Assembly (NCBI GenBank): GCA_030374805.1
Contig: JARGSG010000120.1
Span: 83,881 to 147,880 of the forward strand
Direction: 5' to 3'
From: Gracilaria gracilis
Taxonomy: Eukaryota; Rhodophyta; Florideophyceae; Gracilariales; Gracilariaceae
DNA: 64,000 nt
Below the pieces are notes generated by a model. That model was not told the DNA's origin. It did not search any database and worked only from the letters and a program-made list of their open reading frames with translations. A program made the position numbers and the translations under genes. Below, in pieces: positions 9,593-19,513 of this stretch. The stretch's first letter is position 1, and each line of letters starts with the position of its first letter.

Positions 9593-10069
9593 TTGAACAG
9601 TCGTTTAAGTAGTAGTCTGTTGGGCAAAAAGGCCAGTAATCACAGCTCAGTGGATAAGATATCCTATGTGAGCAAATTAAACGTGAGTTCAAACCTCGCT
9701 GAGTTTATTAAAACTCGAAAACTCATTATGGAGCTCGACTAATTCTAGTAATATATTTACACTAAGAACGTTTTGAACACCCACTTGAACAACAGACAGA
9801 ACAAGGTGACATCTGTTAAAGAGGCAGTTTCGTCAAAGTGTAAACATTATCTAGCATGTTCAATAACGCGGATTGAATTAGTAGGCGGCTTAAGGCAAAT
9901 GAGTACTTGTTGATAATGTGGTTCTTTATGTGTTTTTATTCAATATCAGCGCTTGTTTACTCCTATGTTGACGTTGTTGTTGACAACAGATGTGCTTCAA
10001 TTGCTTTTTAACACCGTGACGTAACTAAATGTGGTTCTTAAAGCAGTCCCTTCCTGTACCAGTGTGACA

Positions 10070-12085
10070 TTAATACACTTCAGATTTCAAAGATATATAG
10101 CATTCAGAACATAAAAACTTAGACTTCATATTCCCTTTGTACACTTTGCATCGTCCTTGATATGAAGACTTCGTAATCATTCCATCCTTAGTTTTTCTCT
10201 TACGATTAGTCTGCATAAGATGCACACTAGTTCCTGCAGGTTTCGGAATATCATCTTCTATTTCCATATGTTCTTCATCTCGAGTCATCAAAGCGGTCCG
10301 ATCCCACGTATTAGTGATAAGATCGTCAGCCAGCTTTGAATAGAAGTTATACGGAGATAATAACTTTCGCATACCATTACCAGCTTTGTAAAGCATCCAC
10401 GCATCAACCATACAAATGGATAATGAAGATGAATTCACACGGAACGACCAATCCTTGACCTCGATTTTCTTCTCCAGTTTTAATTCATCTTGGCGGCATC
10501 TGTTGTGTCTGTCAATCATTGAACACGTTTTATAGTATTCCTCACAAACCTCTGGTATCGGTACTTCCAGTTCAACTTTCCTCGAAACATTTCCTTCTCG
10601 TCTCCATCTTTGTCGCATTATTGGGTTTCCAGGGTTCACCGTGTTGCATGTTGATATAAAATACCTTCGTTCCCTATCGACTCACATTACCGCCATTAGA
10701 TCAGTATTCAAACCGTTCCCCTTCGAAACCATTGAAACAAAATCTCCACGATTCTCTAAGGTCTTCTCTGATAAATGCTTCATAGGAAATTGACGCGTTG
10801 CGTTTTTGAAAACCCCAGTAAACCGCCGTCCTTCTTACAAAAGTGCATTAGCTGTTTTCACAGATGCAAAGAAAAAGAATCTGCACAAACATGTCGTCCA
10901 GACCCAAACCAGGGCTGGATTAATCGAAGTAAAATCGCAGTTCCATGAGTATGTTCTGTATCAAAATCCTGATCAGGGGCTTCAGATCCTATATTGAACC
11001 AAATATTTAGCATGATGTCACTTCTTCCGCAGCAAACGGTTTTCATTTCTAAACCGTTTCTGGTTTTCGATCCAGTGCGGTATAATGCCCTACATCAATC
11101 CAGTCTCCCCCAAGACCAAACCAGCGTGAAATACTCTCATCGACGCATAAAGCATGTGAAGGTGTCACGAGAGAACGGCAATGATCATTAATGGCTTTCA
11201 CGAAATCAGTGACTAATTCCAGCGAGCCGTGCATTAATCCTCTTGAGCAGCGTTACCACTGAAACAAATACAACGCCTTAGAGTTTCAAACCTATTTCGT
11301 GACATTGCTTCACCAATCACAGGCTGAGACATAAACCTGGATGTTGGGTTTGAACCCCAAAGATCTCTTCTATTCGGAAACTCCAGCCTGCTTATGAAAA
11401 ACATCACGCCAAAGAACCTTAAAAGCTCTCCACCACTCGTCGAAGAGGCGCCATCATTTTCCAAGTTCTTGTTCGTCTTTTCCACAATAGTCTTCAGATG
11501 TCCGATGGGGAACATCCATAAAAAATAGTCAATGAATGTCATCGTACTTGGGCAATGACGTGGTGAGATAAAATCTCCGGCTGGGCCAATAACCTTCCAC
11601 GGCTGCAATTGCATGCATCTATTGATAGGGCTACAAATTGCCTCCGTGTTCCACGCACGATCATGCACAGTCACTGACTGGTCGGAAGGAGGTGGTTGTG
11701 AAACGGGATCCGCCTCCTGCAACTTTTGCACTTCTTCTCCTTCACTCGGCTGATTGTCAACATTTTGGGCCGGTAACGGTGGTACAATTGCTGTGTCAAC
11801 ATTATCAGTTTGTGGACTGTTAAGGAGACCATTACCAACCTTTACACTGCAAAGAGGAAGAGTACACTCTTTTTGGCGGTTTGGGAGGTCAAACCGAATA
11901 GTGAAAAATGTACAGTTTTGGCCGGTGACGAGTCGAATGTCAACTTTTGTCACTGTTCCAGGGACAGTTTTCGATTTCCAAAGAGAGCCAAAGTAGCGTT
12001 TGCTTTCCGAGTCACAAACTACAAGGCGGGCACGACTGTGGACTTTGTTACCAACGGTACGACGAGGGTCTGTTGACGGGGCCAT
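10070..12085 (-). pseudogene. piggyBac-like transposase, broken
   Basis: Four minus-strand pieces add up to a PGBD-type DDE transposase. 12085-11234 gives the N-terminal part (FFGVMFFISRLEFPNRRDLWG is typical). 11234-11049 has CVDESISRWFGLGG with the first catalytic Asp. 11046-10858 has HGTAILLRLIQPW and CADS with the second Asp. 10639-10070 has CSMIDRHNRCRQDEL with the third Asp, and a C-terminal Cys-rich tail (CKVYKG..LCSEC). The pieces lie in different frames with stops between them, so no intact protein can be made. Residues 90-150 of the first piece are a low-complexity Pro/Glu/Gln linker. Confidence 0.85.
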
Positions 12086-12256
12086 TGTGTACAGATTGTG
12101 TTGACGTTTGTGAAAAAATGCTCCAGCTTGGTTGCTGTGTATATGTCATGGGCGACTTTGGTTAACGCCATCAAAGGGAGGACGACGGAGGTGAGGACGA
12201 AGTGTTTTTTTTTTAAAAAGTGAAAACTTTTACCTAAAATTTATGTGAGTAAAAAC

Positions 12257-12274
12257 TGACCTCATATGAGGTCA
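12257..12274. repeat. Right subterminal palindrome of the piggyBac-like element
   Basis: Exact copy of the 18-bp palindrome near the left end, 15 bp inside the right end. Conservation of this block while the transposase has decayed suggests the ends were the last functional part, or that they are recent. Confidence 0.85.
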
Positions 12275-12293
12275 GTTGTCAAATAGACACTAG

Positions 12294-12944
12294 AGGAGTC
12301 CCACAATGTGAGAGTGTCAATAACTCCTCCTGACCAAACCACATGCTGATTAATTATCATATCAAAGAGTGCCTCCATCGTCTGTTTCACACGCATCAGC
12401 CCTCTTAACCTCGAAATGGAAACAACCACTGCAGACTCTGGCAACACACCATAGCTACCTCTACCTCATAAAACAAACTGCTGTTGTACCTGCATCAGCA
12501 AATCAACGGCGCCGTCTCTCCATCGCTTCTAATTATTGTGAGCCCCGTGCATCATCACGCCGTGTGCGTGCTAATCTCGCCTCCTTCACACAACTCTCAC
12601 ACCGCATTAATCCCTTCATTCTCCTTCCATAGCCACTGCGCCACCAATAGTGCTCAGTCGTTTCAATTGATAGATACTACCTTTACTCAACAAACGGCCT
12701 CCGTTGTCACCCTGCCCTCTACATCACCATCACTATGACTGCTCTTTCTGTTATTGCTCCAATTCGAATCCATGCCTATGGTCACATTCACTTTTTCCAA
12801 CTTTCACTCCCCATGCATCCTACAAAAGCCGCCGCCTCCTTCGCACCTCATATCGTCCGCTGCCCCCAAACACTTGCCCGCATCCTGTGCATCTCACCGC
12901 CCCAATTGTGCAGCGCTTTTGTTTTCCTTTAAACGCGTTACGAG
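12294..12944 (+). promoter_or_regulatory. Upstream region of the first Cys-rich secreted gene
   Basis: About 650 bp, rich in C and T on the plus strand, with no recognisable coding content. It follows the transposon directly and must hold the promoter and 5' UTR of the gene at 12945. Confidence 0.4.
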
Positions 12945-13949
12945 ATGCACTTCAAGTCTTTGTTGCTTGCCTGCGTTGTTCATGCAGTCGTCTACGTCGC
13001 GTCGGTCAATTCACAGTCAACAACTTTGGACGATCCATCAGGCTGCGTCATGACAGACACTGCGTGTCCTTGTTCAATCATCACCCCGACAGCTGTATGC
13101 ATCAATCACCATGCTGATGAAATGTGCACCATGGGTGCCTGCAAGCCATCATATCGTTGTGATTGCATGGGCTATGAAATGTGTAACAGATCTCAGTGTG
13201 CCATATACACCGCCGATGGATCGGTGGATAATAACACCCAGTCTACACCTTTTGAATGTCACCTCACCGCTGGAGCCGCAATTTGCACAGACTATCACCA
13301 TGTCATAGATACGCTCGAGGCCGTTGGGTACGCCGCCGCACAAGTGGACGAGGTTCATGGTTCTGCCATTCGTCTGCTGGGCGACTCGTCGAGCACGATG
13401 CATGGAATCGAAGACGATGCTGCTGAGGTGGATGATGCGTTGAGGAGCATTGAGCCCTACCTGGCTAATCTTACAGCTCAAGAGACACATGGAATTGAGT
13501 TGGAGGCTGAGATTGTCTCCCAATCACTAGCTGAAGCACTTCGTCTGCAGCAAGCTTCGTCTGAAATGCATCTCAAGCTCCACGACGTAAGCGTCCAGGT
13601 TGAGGGGAATGGCACCGTTGCTTTGCAGGCGGCTAGTGAGGTGGCCAATCTTGAACAACAGCTGCAACAAGCGCGGGGTCAGAGCAAAAGTGAAGCGCGA
13701 GCATGTACAGAGTGCTCTGCGTTACAAGCCAGCATCGAGATGCATACAAGAGTTCGACAAGAGGCAGCGTCTCGAGGTGGACATGACGCAAGAAATACCC
13801 GTGCGGATGCTGCGGATATTGGGCAGTATGCTTTCCTGGTTCACGAGAATCGAGCTAGATCGATCGCCGCAAAGACAAGAGTTTTAGAAATGGTTACCGT
13901 CATCGTTACTCGGATGAGCACATCTCAAATCGGAGTTTCACATGACTAG
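12945..13949 (+). CDS. Secreted Cys-rich / coiled-coil protein, paralogue A
   Basis: 334 aa, no known family recognised. It opens with a signal peptide (MHFKSLLLACVVHAVVYVASVNS). Residues about 34-125 form a Cys-rich module with MTDTACPC, GACKPSYRCDC, GYEMC and two later Cys. The rest is helical, Ala/Glu/Gln/Leu-rich, likely coiled coil, with a C-terminal Cys pair in CTECSALQ and NRARSIAAKTRVLEM near the end. The gene at 16527 encodes a clear paralogue with the same layout. Likely extracellular or in the cell wall; the even, conserved Cys pattern suggests disulfides. Intronless. The ATG at 12945 starts the signal peptide directly. Confidence 0.85.
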   Translation: MHFKSLLLACVVHAVVYVASVNSQSTTLDDPSGCVMTDTACPCSIITPTAVCINHHADEMCTMGACKPSYRCDCMGYEMCNRSQCAIYTADGSVDNNTQSTPFECHLTAGAAICTDYHHVIDTLEAVGYAAAQVDEVHGSAIRLLGDSSSTMHGIEDDAAEVDDALRSIEPYLANLTAQETHGIELEAEIVSQSLAEALRLQQASSEMHLKLHDVSVQVEGNGTVALQAASEVANLEQQLQQARGQSKSEARACTECSALQASIEMHTRVRQEAASRGGHDARNTRADAADIGQYAFLVHENRARSIAAKTRVLEMVTVIVTRMSTSQIGVSHD

Positions 13950-14565
13950 ACGTTGTTCATTGTATGCTGTATATGACATGACAATCCTTATTAGCAGTAA
14001 GCCTTAAATTGAACTTCAGTTTTATGCGTGATAATACATTCCTATGCGAAACAACAATAAGACAACAAGGCTGAAACAAGAGTAATCTCTCGTGTTTCGC
14101 CATGAAGACTTGAGTAACGAACCTCTGCTTTCAGGGAGAAACTCGGTAGCTATCGATGACAGCCTCAATCACAATTTCTTCCTGATCTCGGATGAACTGA
14201 TTGAGACAACCATCTCCAAACGATTTGCGTTCAGCTCGGGCTCAAACTCAGCTGAGAAGTTTTTCGGTGAAAACTAACGATTGTTTAATGAAGAATAGTC
14301 CATCCACCAGAAAAACTTTGTTAGCATTGGAGCTAAAAAGAAACAGTCTCCAGATAGATACTGATAGTTAAAAGAAGTTCCCTTCCCGTGATATAGAGAA
14401 AAATTGCAATGGAGACCTTCCAGTGAAGGTTTGGAGCAAGTGGTGGCTGTAGAAGATTGAAAGGCTCGCAAGACGTTTCTGGAGATGACATGCTGGAAAC
14501 TTCGAAATGGTTGTCGACGACGAGGATTGCGAGTGTCAATGTGCAAGATTTGACAACACGAATTC
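13950..14565. other. Convergent intergenic spacer
   Basis: Lies between the 3' ends of paralogue A (+) and the hydrolase (-). AT-richer than its neighbours. Open frames on both strands (for example 14092-14277 + and 14762-14274 -) have no recognisable content. Confidence 0.45.
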
Positions 14566-15504
14566 CTAGATGAAAACAGATGTAAGAAACTCAGCCACAC
14601 TGTCAAAGAACTTGTCACTTCCAACCTCCGGTTTCTCATTGAAGGTTTCATGAAAAGCTCCATCGATCTTAACGAGCTTGGCAGCTCCTTTTTCGTTAAC
14701 AGCCTGTACAAGTCTCTCACTCCCCTCCATTCGAACAACCTTATCATCACCGCCATGTACAACGAGTACTGGCACCGTGTTAAGCACGCATTCAGGCTCG
14801 TCTTTCAAAGCTTCCAGAACGGTATTACCATAGCTAAGAAGATCAGTACCAACACCAACGCTTACTTTGTCATGGACAAGTGGGTCGTTTATGTATGCAT
14901 CTACTGCTTCTTGGTTCTTGCAAAGATCGGCGGGACGAATTCCAACCCCTTTTGTGAGACCTCTTGAGCCGGGAATCCGGCACAGATAAGGAGCTACTGG
15001 TTGTAAGACCTTGTTGATCACACCCGAAACAACGCAGTCAATTGCCGGAGCGCTGAGTATAACAGCGGTGAATTTTCCAATTGCTTCAGACAGCAAGTTA
15101 TCCTTATTTGTCATTGCCGAAGCTACAATAACGCCGCCCATGGAATGACCACCCACAACAACACTTGAATTGGGACCATATCGAAGGGCAGCATGTGGTA
15201 ATATCAGATTGTATAAATCGCTGATATAATCCGTGAGATGTCTAGCCGCACCTTTTGCACCGTCGGACTTTCCATGATTCCTCATATCATATGATATTAT
15301 TGCGTCTAAAGATGATACACGGTTCAATAGCTTTTCCGCAAAATTCCTGTAACGAGCGGAGTGTTCGCAGACGCCATGATTCCAAACGAAGAGTTTGGGG
15401 TTTTCGATCTGCGGTGATGACGTTTTAGTCCAGTATACAATGTGAAGGTTGGGTTGATTGGGATCGCGATATTGAAGAACCTCTGTCTCTTCGTGCAGAG
15501 GCAT
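14566..15504 (-). CDS. Alpha/beta hydrolase, monoacylglycerol-lipase/serine aminopeptidase S33 type
   Basis: 312 aa with the full hydrolase-4 fold. The oxyanion HG is at 43-44 (WNHGVCEHSARY). YDMRNHGKSDG is at 72-82. The nucleophile elbow GHSMGG is at 119-124 with Ser121; the acid is in VVHGGDDKVV (Asp253/254) and the His is in GAFHETFNE (His285). These match monoacylglycerol lipases and lysophospholipases. No signal peptide is evident, so it is probably cytosolic or lipid-droplet associated. It lies on the opposite strand between the two Cys-rich paralogues, so the pair may have arisen by a duplication that brackets it. Confidence 0.9.
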   Translation of the reverse strand: MPLHEETEVLQYRDPNQPNLHIVYWTKTSSPQIENPKLFVWNHGVCEHSARYRNFAEKLLNRVSSLDAIISYDMRNHGKSDGAKGAARHLTDYISDLYNLILPHAALRYGPNSSVVVGGHSMGGVIVASAMTNKDNLLSEAIGKFTAVILSAPAIDCVVSGVINKVLQPVAPYLCRIPGSRGLTKGVGIRPADLCKNQEAVDAYINDPLVHDKVSVGVGTDLLSYGNTVLEALKDEPECVLNTVPVLVVHGGDDKVVRMEGSERLVQAVNEKGAAKLVKIDGAFHETFNEKPEVGSDKFFDSVAEFLTSVFI

Positions 15505-16526
15505 GTTTGCTAAGGCGCGTGTTTATCGAGGATAGATATAGCTGGATACGGGGATGAGTCTCAAGGCTTGAGAAAGCTCGCAGCGGATGAATCGAGTTGG
15601 ACAAAACAAAACGCTTCGGTGCTTCGCTGTGTGATACACCGTCGAAGGAAACGTGAACTCGGACAGTTCGTGCGTAAAATTTGTCTCTCGAGGCTCTGCT
15701 ACTGGAAGTTGCCGGAGCGGCACGACCTTGCTGGTATAGCGCGAAGAGCGCCGAACAGCAAGGTCGGGCTTTTCCAGAAAAGGAATGTGACAGCTGTAAG
15801 GTTACATGGGAGCACCTGTCACGACGTGACAGGTGCACAGATCAAGTGTCACGGCTGCAGTCGCACGGTGTGCGACTCGCACCCAAACGGATTCATGTAA
15901 TTCCCCATCGACGTTCCCCCACAACCTTCTCCAGCGTTGCGAGGAAGCCTTTCTGAAAACTGAAGGTGCAGGGAGGAGCTCTCGTTTTCGTTCCTCTCGT
16001 ATAGTATTCTCGCTGCTTTCTCTGTGATGAACCGCAGCCACTGCGGTCGTCAGCTCCTCCTTCGTGGACGAGCGAAGCGTATACGCGCCCCATTTTTTGT
16101 GCGCACCTTACCAACATGAGGCCACGGCCCACATGAGTCACCCCGACACGCTGCCAATGTCACATAACGCCTCAGCAACACCATCTTCTTTCTACCGGAA
16201 TCGAGAAGCGCATCCACTTTGCTTCCCGTGATGCTCTTTCGAATTGAAGCATTGGTCCACTTCTCTCCACTCCTGATCACCTTCCATGGATACTGGCTTC
16301 GAGCACACATTCTTTCACCATGTCGCATCCTGTGACCCCACACCACGCACTGGGACACGAGGAATGCTTCGAATCTAGCGATTCGACATCATTCGAATTT
16401 TGACCAACTACATGCTATAAGAATGATGAGCGACGAACTTCGCTTCCTTAGGCTGCCCTTGCACTACAGCACTCACTCTTGCATCAAAAACCTCTAAAAG
16501 TATCTTCCGACACTGCTCATACAAAC
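15505..16526. other. Intergenic with a zinc-knuckle-like transposon scrap
   Basis: Upstream of both the hydrolase (-) and paralogue B (+). An open plus frame, 15568-15900, ends in a C/H pattern (STCHDV..IKCHGCSRTVCDSH), reminiscent of the C-terminal zinc finger of piggyBac-type transposases. This is the only hint of identity. Near 15931-15955 a short stretch (CEEAFLK in one frame) resembles one at about 17973-18005, on the other side of paralogue B. Confidence 0.35.
15812..15836. repeat. Perfect 12-bp inverted repeat
   Basis: GCACCTGTCACG, one spacer base, then its exact reverse complement. It falls inside the zinc-knuckle-like open frame. It could be a binding site or the terminus of a small insertion. 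Confidence 0.85.
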
Positions 16527-17510
16527 ATGGATGCGTTCAAAATGAGCTGGTCCGTGTTTTGCATTATGCTCACATTCAGCTCCGTCGTTTTCGTCAATGC
16601 TCAATCAACCGAGGCTGGAGCATGCATAATGACAGATACCTCTTGTCCATGCGCTGAGATTCTAGTTTCTGGCGATTGTATCACCCACAACGGCAACAAC
16701 AAATGTTCTAAAGGTGCATGTAAGCCGTCGTATCGATGTGACTGTCTTGGGTATGAAATGTGCAAGCGCACTCAGTGTGCAATGTACTCCAGCGAAGGCA
16801 ACGTGATTCCAGGCGCTAAAGATTCGTTCCCATGTCATCCCGGTCCGTCTACAGCAGTGTGCACATCCTTTGACTACGTCATGGACACAGTCGCAGCTGT
16901 GGAGAACATGTATACGGCTATTATTGGTGCAAATGATGAATCATCTGCGATGATGATGGAAGCATATGAAATCGTTGCGCAGATTGAAGCTGATATTATT
17001 GCGGTGAATGATGCTCTGAAGAACATCGCAGTCTTGAGAAGCCGAATGACAGCACCAGAGAAACATGACATTGAAACGGAAGCGGAAGCCGTGATATCGA
17101 TCGTTGCCGATTCCGGTGAGCTCGCTCTGAACGCAAGTCATGAAGCTGAAAAGGTCTACCGAGCAAGCCGTCAGCTTGCTGAACTACGACAAGAGATAAG
17201 AAAGGCTTCAAACAGTGAGAAGACAGCCGAACAGGCACTTCTTACTGCACAGCAAAACGCAAACGATAGCGGTGAAAGTTGCAAGCAGTGTGCTTCGCTG
17301 AAGCATGAACTTGAGAAAAACCAAAAGACCCATAAAGAAGCGATCCTAAAGGCTGCAGATATCTCGAAAACGAGCCGTGAACATAACTGGAATGCAGGCA
17401 AACTTCGTGACCAAGTTCTGGAAAACCGTTCTAGGGCCGTGGAAGGCAAACGAAAGCTACTTTCACTGATTGATGGAATCAATAAGCGCGTCATTGATGT
17501 TGATATTTAA
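16527..17510 (+). CDS. Secreted Cys-rich / coiled-coil protein, paralogue B
   Basis: 327 aa from the ATG at 16527, chosen because it starts a good signal peptide (MDAFKMSWSVFCIMLTFSSV...) that lines up with paralogue A; an in-frame ATG 16 codons upstream would bury it. Cys-rich module: MTDTSCPC, GACKPSYRCDCLGYEMC, CAMY, then two more Cys. The long helical part has a Cys pair in SCKQCASLKHELE and LENRSRAVEGKRKLLSLI near the end, both matching paralogue A in position. The C-terminal part is more Lys/Glu-rich and more regularly helical than in A. Function unknown; probably an extracellular structural or adhesive protein. Confidence 0.87.
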   Translation: MDAFKMSWSVFCIMLTFSSVVFVNAQSTEAGACIMTDTSCPCAEILVSGDCITHNGNNKCSKGACKPSYRCDCLGYEMCKRTQCAMYSSEGNVIPGAKDSFPCHPGPSTAVCTSFDYVMDTVAAVENMYTAIIGANDESSAMMMEAYEIVAQIEADIIAVNDALKNIAVLRSRMTAPEKHDIETEAEAVISIVADSGELALNASHEAEKVYRASRQLAELRQEIRKASNSEKTAEQALLTAQQNANDSGESCKQCASLKHELEKNQKTHKEAILKAADISKTSREHNWNAGKLRDQVLENRSRAVEGKRKLLSLIDGINKRVIDVDI

Positions 17511-18315
17511 GCTCACAGGTTCACGTAGGCAATCTACATGCCTGACATTCGGATAAAATGCAATCGAAGAGTGGATATTGCTGCTAGAGTAAAAAGCTTC
17601 GTTTTGACAATCATAACCATCAGATTAGTGAGTAGGACGTTGTACTTGTAGCTCCTTGTTATCTACGACCTGTTCTCCTTTGAGCATGAAAGACAAAGCA
17701 AAGCCGTTGTATGGTGTTAAACCATCTCACTCTTGTACGACGGCCGGGAGACGCTGGAGCCCAAACTCGCGAACTGACTAATGAAATCCAAGCGAACAGG
17801 CTGCCGGACGAAAAAGACGAGTCGCATCGTCATATCTACCAGTTATCAATATTTAGCATAATGGTTAAATGCCCCTTGCGTCTTGCTGAGTGGATAGAGG
17901 TATTACACAGCCATATTTCTATCGCACAGCTTTATACATCGAGTATCAGAACCGATACGGTAAGACCAAGTTACCTTCGTAGTTGCGAAGAGGCCTTCTT
18001 AAAGTTACCTCCTCTTTAACGGGCAATACGAAGGTAGATGTTGTATGGAGTAGATAAGGAGTTTGCAATACAGTAATTATTCCATACAGGAGAGCAGCGG
18101 TTACGGCGCGATAATCCAGTGCGCAAGGAGCACTGCTGCCAAAGTACAGTAGTGTGCTCAACGAACACACGCCAAGTACATCAGAGTTTTGGTATCGTTC
18201 GTACCTACTATTGTGGAAAGTCCACATCCGGGATCCTTGACCAGTTCCACCTTGAATCACTTCTCCATCTCGGAAAGAAAGAGGTTCGTTTAGTTCCCAA
18301 ACCACTCGACCAGTT
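17511..18315. other. Intergenic, no supported gene
   Basis: Between paralogue B and the SLP phosphatase, both on the plus strand. An open minus frame, 18383-17946, overlaps the SLP start and has no recognisable content. The stretch near 17973-18005 resembles one at 15931-15955 upstream of paralogue B. The remainder should be 3' UTR and promoter. Confidence 0.4.
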
Positions 18316-19479
18316 ATGCAAGCATCAAAGACGTCAACCGAAGGGGTTAAACCTTTCCTTCCTCCCAACCCATTAATGCGCATGTGTCGCGCCTGGGTGC
18401 AGTCAGTTTTGTCGCCACAGCGATTGTGTCAGGCGGCTAGTTGCTCAGACCGCGATGTAGCACTTGCGAGTTTGCTCACACGCATACTACCTTCAGCTGA
18501 AGCCCGAGCTCTCCCGCCAAACGAGACGCTCCCTTCGCTACCGCCGGTGGCAGCTCGGTTTCCGGGCGCCAAGCGTATTGTAGCCGTCGGCGATGTTCAT
18601 GGGGACGTCAAGGCCTTTCGCACCGCCTTGCGTTCCGCCAATATACTCGACAAGAATGACAACTGGATTGGAGGCGAAACCGTGCTGGTGCAGGTCGGCG
18701 ATGTCTTAGATCGTGGAAATCATGAACGTGCGGTGTATCGTATCTTATTCAAGTTACAAGACTCTGCACCGCAATCAGGTGGAGCCGTTCACATACTTCT
18801 TGGTAACCATGAAGTAATGAATGCGCGGATGGACTTTCGATACGTTTCGCGGGCTGGGTTTGACGATTTTCGCGGAGCTCGTGGTGGTGTTAAGTTTCCG
18901 CCGTATCTAACGCAGTTCATTCGCTCATTGGAGCCTTTCAAAAGGCCCCGCGCGGCAGCACTCGCCCCGGGAGGATCTTTAGCTGTTGAACTGGCACATC
19001 GCGCCCGAGTAGCGGTTATAGTCGGTGATAACGTGTTTGTTCATGCAGGGCTTAAAAAGGAGCATCTCATGGATAACATAACGTCTCGCAAAGGATCGGA
19101 TAACGCCATCAACAGACTGAACGAGCGCGCGAGCACATATTTGATGGGCATGGGCTCCCTTCCACAGGCTCTACGCGGAAGTGGCAGCCCAATATGGATG
19201 CGGGATTACTCACGTCCTCCAAGACCAGACCCCAAAAGCGAGATGTGCATGATGCTGGAGGATACTCTTAAGTTTTTGCGTGCAAAGCGCATGATTGTTG
19301 GACATACACCACAGTTGCAGGGGATTAACTCGGCTTGTGATGGAAGAGTGTGGAGAATTGACACTGGTATGAGTGCTATCTACGGTGGTGTTCCGGAAGC
19401 CTTTGAGATCAATGGCAATGGGCAAGTTCAAGTATATACCCCCCAAGGGGTGGTGGATGGTTCTGAGCGTCTTAGGTGA
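18316..19479 (+). CDS. Shewanella-like protein phosphatase (SLP), calcineurin-like metallophosphatase
   Basis: 387 aa. The PPP-fold metal-binding motifs are all present: GDVHGD (92-97), GDVLDRG (128-134) and GNHEVMN (163-169), then FVHAGLKKEHL and VGHTPQLQG. GDVLDRGNHE in place of GDYVDRG and the GHTPQ motif are hallmarks of the bacterial-type SLP phosphatases found in plants, algae and apicomplexans. The 80-residue N-terminal extension, rich in Ser, Arg, Ala and Leu, fits an organelle presequence; plant SLP1 is plastid-located. Expected activity is metal-dependent Ser/Thr or Tyr dephosphorylation. Intronless. Confidence 0.9.
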   Translation: MQASKTSTEGVKPFLPPNPLMRMCRAWVQSVLSPQRLCQAASCSDRDVALASLLTRILPSAEARALPPNETLPSLPPVAARFPGAKRIVAVGDVHGDVKAFRTALRSANILDKNDNWIGGETVLVQVGDVLDRGNHERAVYRILFKLQDSAPQSGGAVHILLGNHEVMNARMDFRYVSRAGFDDFRGARGGVKFPPYLTQFIRSLEPFKRPRAAALAPGGSLAVELAHRARVAVIVGDNVFVHAGLKKEHLMDNITSRKGSDNAINRLNERASTYLMGMGSLPQALRGSGSPIWMRDYSRPPRPDPKSEMCMMLEDTLKFLRAKRMIVGHTPQLQGINSACDGRVWRIDTGMSAIYGGVPEAFEINGNGQVQVYTPQGVVDGSERLR

Positions 19480-19513
19480 TTCAGAAAGATTTCTTTACGC
19501 TGAAGGTTCCTAG

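Larger units (their letters stand above)
9466..12293 (-). mobile_element. piggyBac-like DNA transposon, decayed
   Basis: A transposon of about 2.8 kb. TGTCTAT at 9470-9476 is matched by ATAGACA at 12283-12289, and both ends abut CTAG (9466-9469 and 12290-12293), which could be a 4-bp target duplication or part of the inverted repeat. Just inside each end sits the same perfect palindrome TGACCTCATATGAGGTCA (9490-9507 and 12257-12274). Between them is a broken transposase on the minus strand. piggyBac elements normally use TTAA, so a CTAG target would be unusual. Confidence 0.75.

Noticed and set aside
14274..14762. Minus-strand frame overlapping the hydrolase C-terminus
   Set aside because: Different frame from the hydrolase, which is complete on its own; no family match.
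17946..18383. 145-codon minus-strand frame overlapping the SLP start
   Set aside because: No recognisable content, and it overlaps a well-supported gene.
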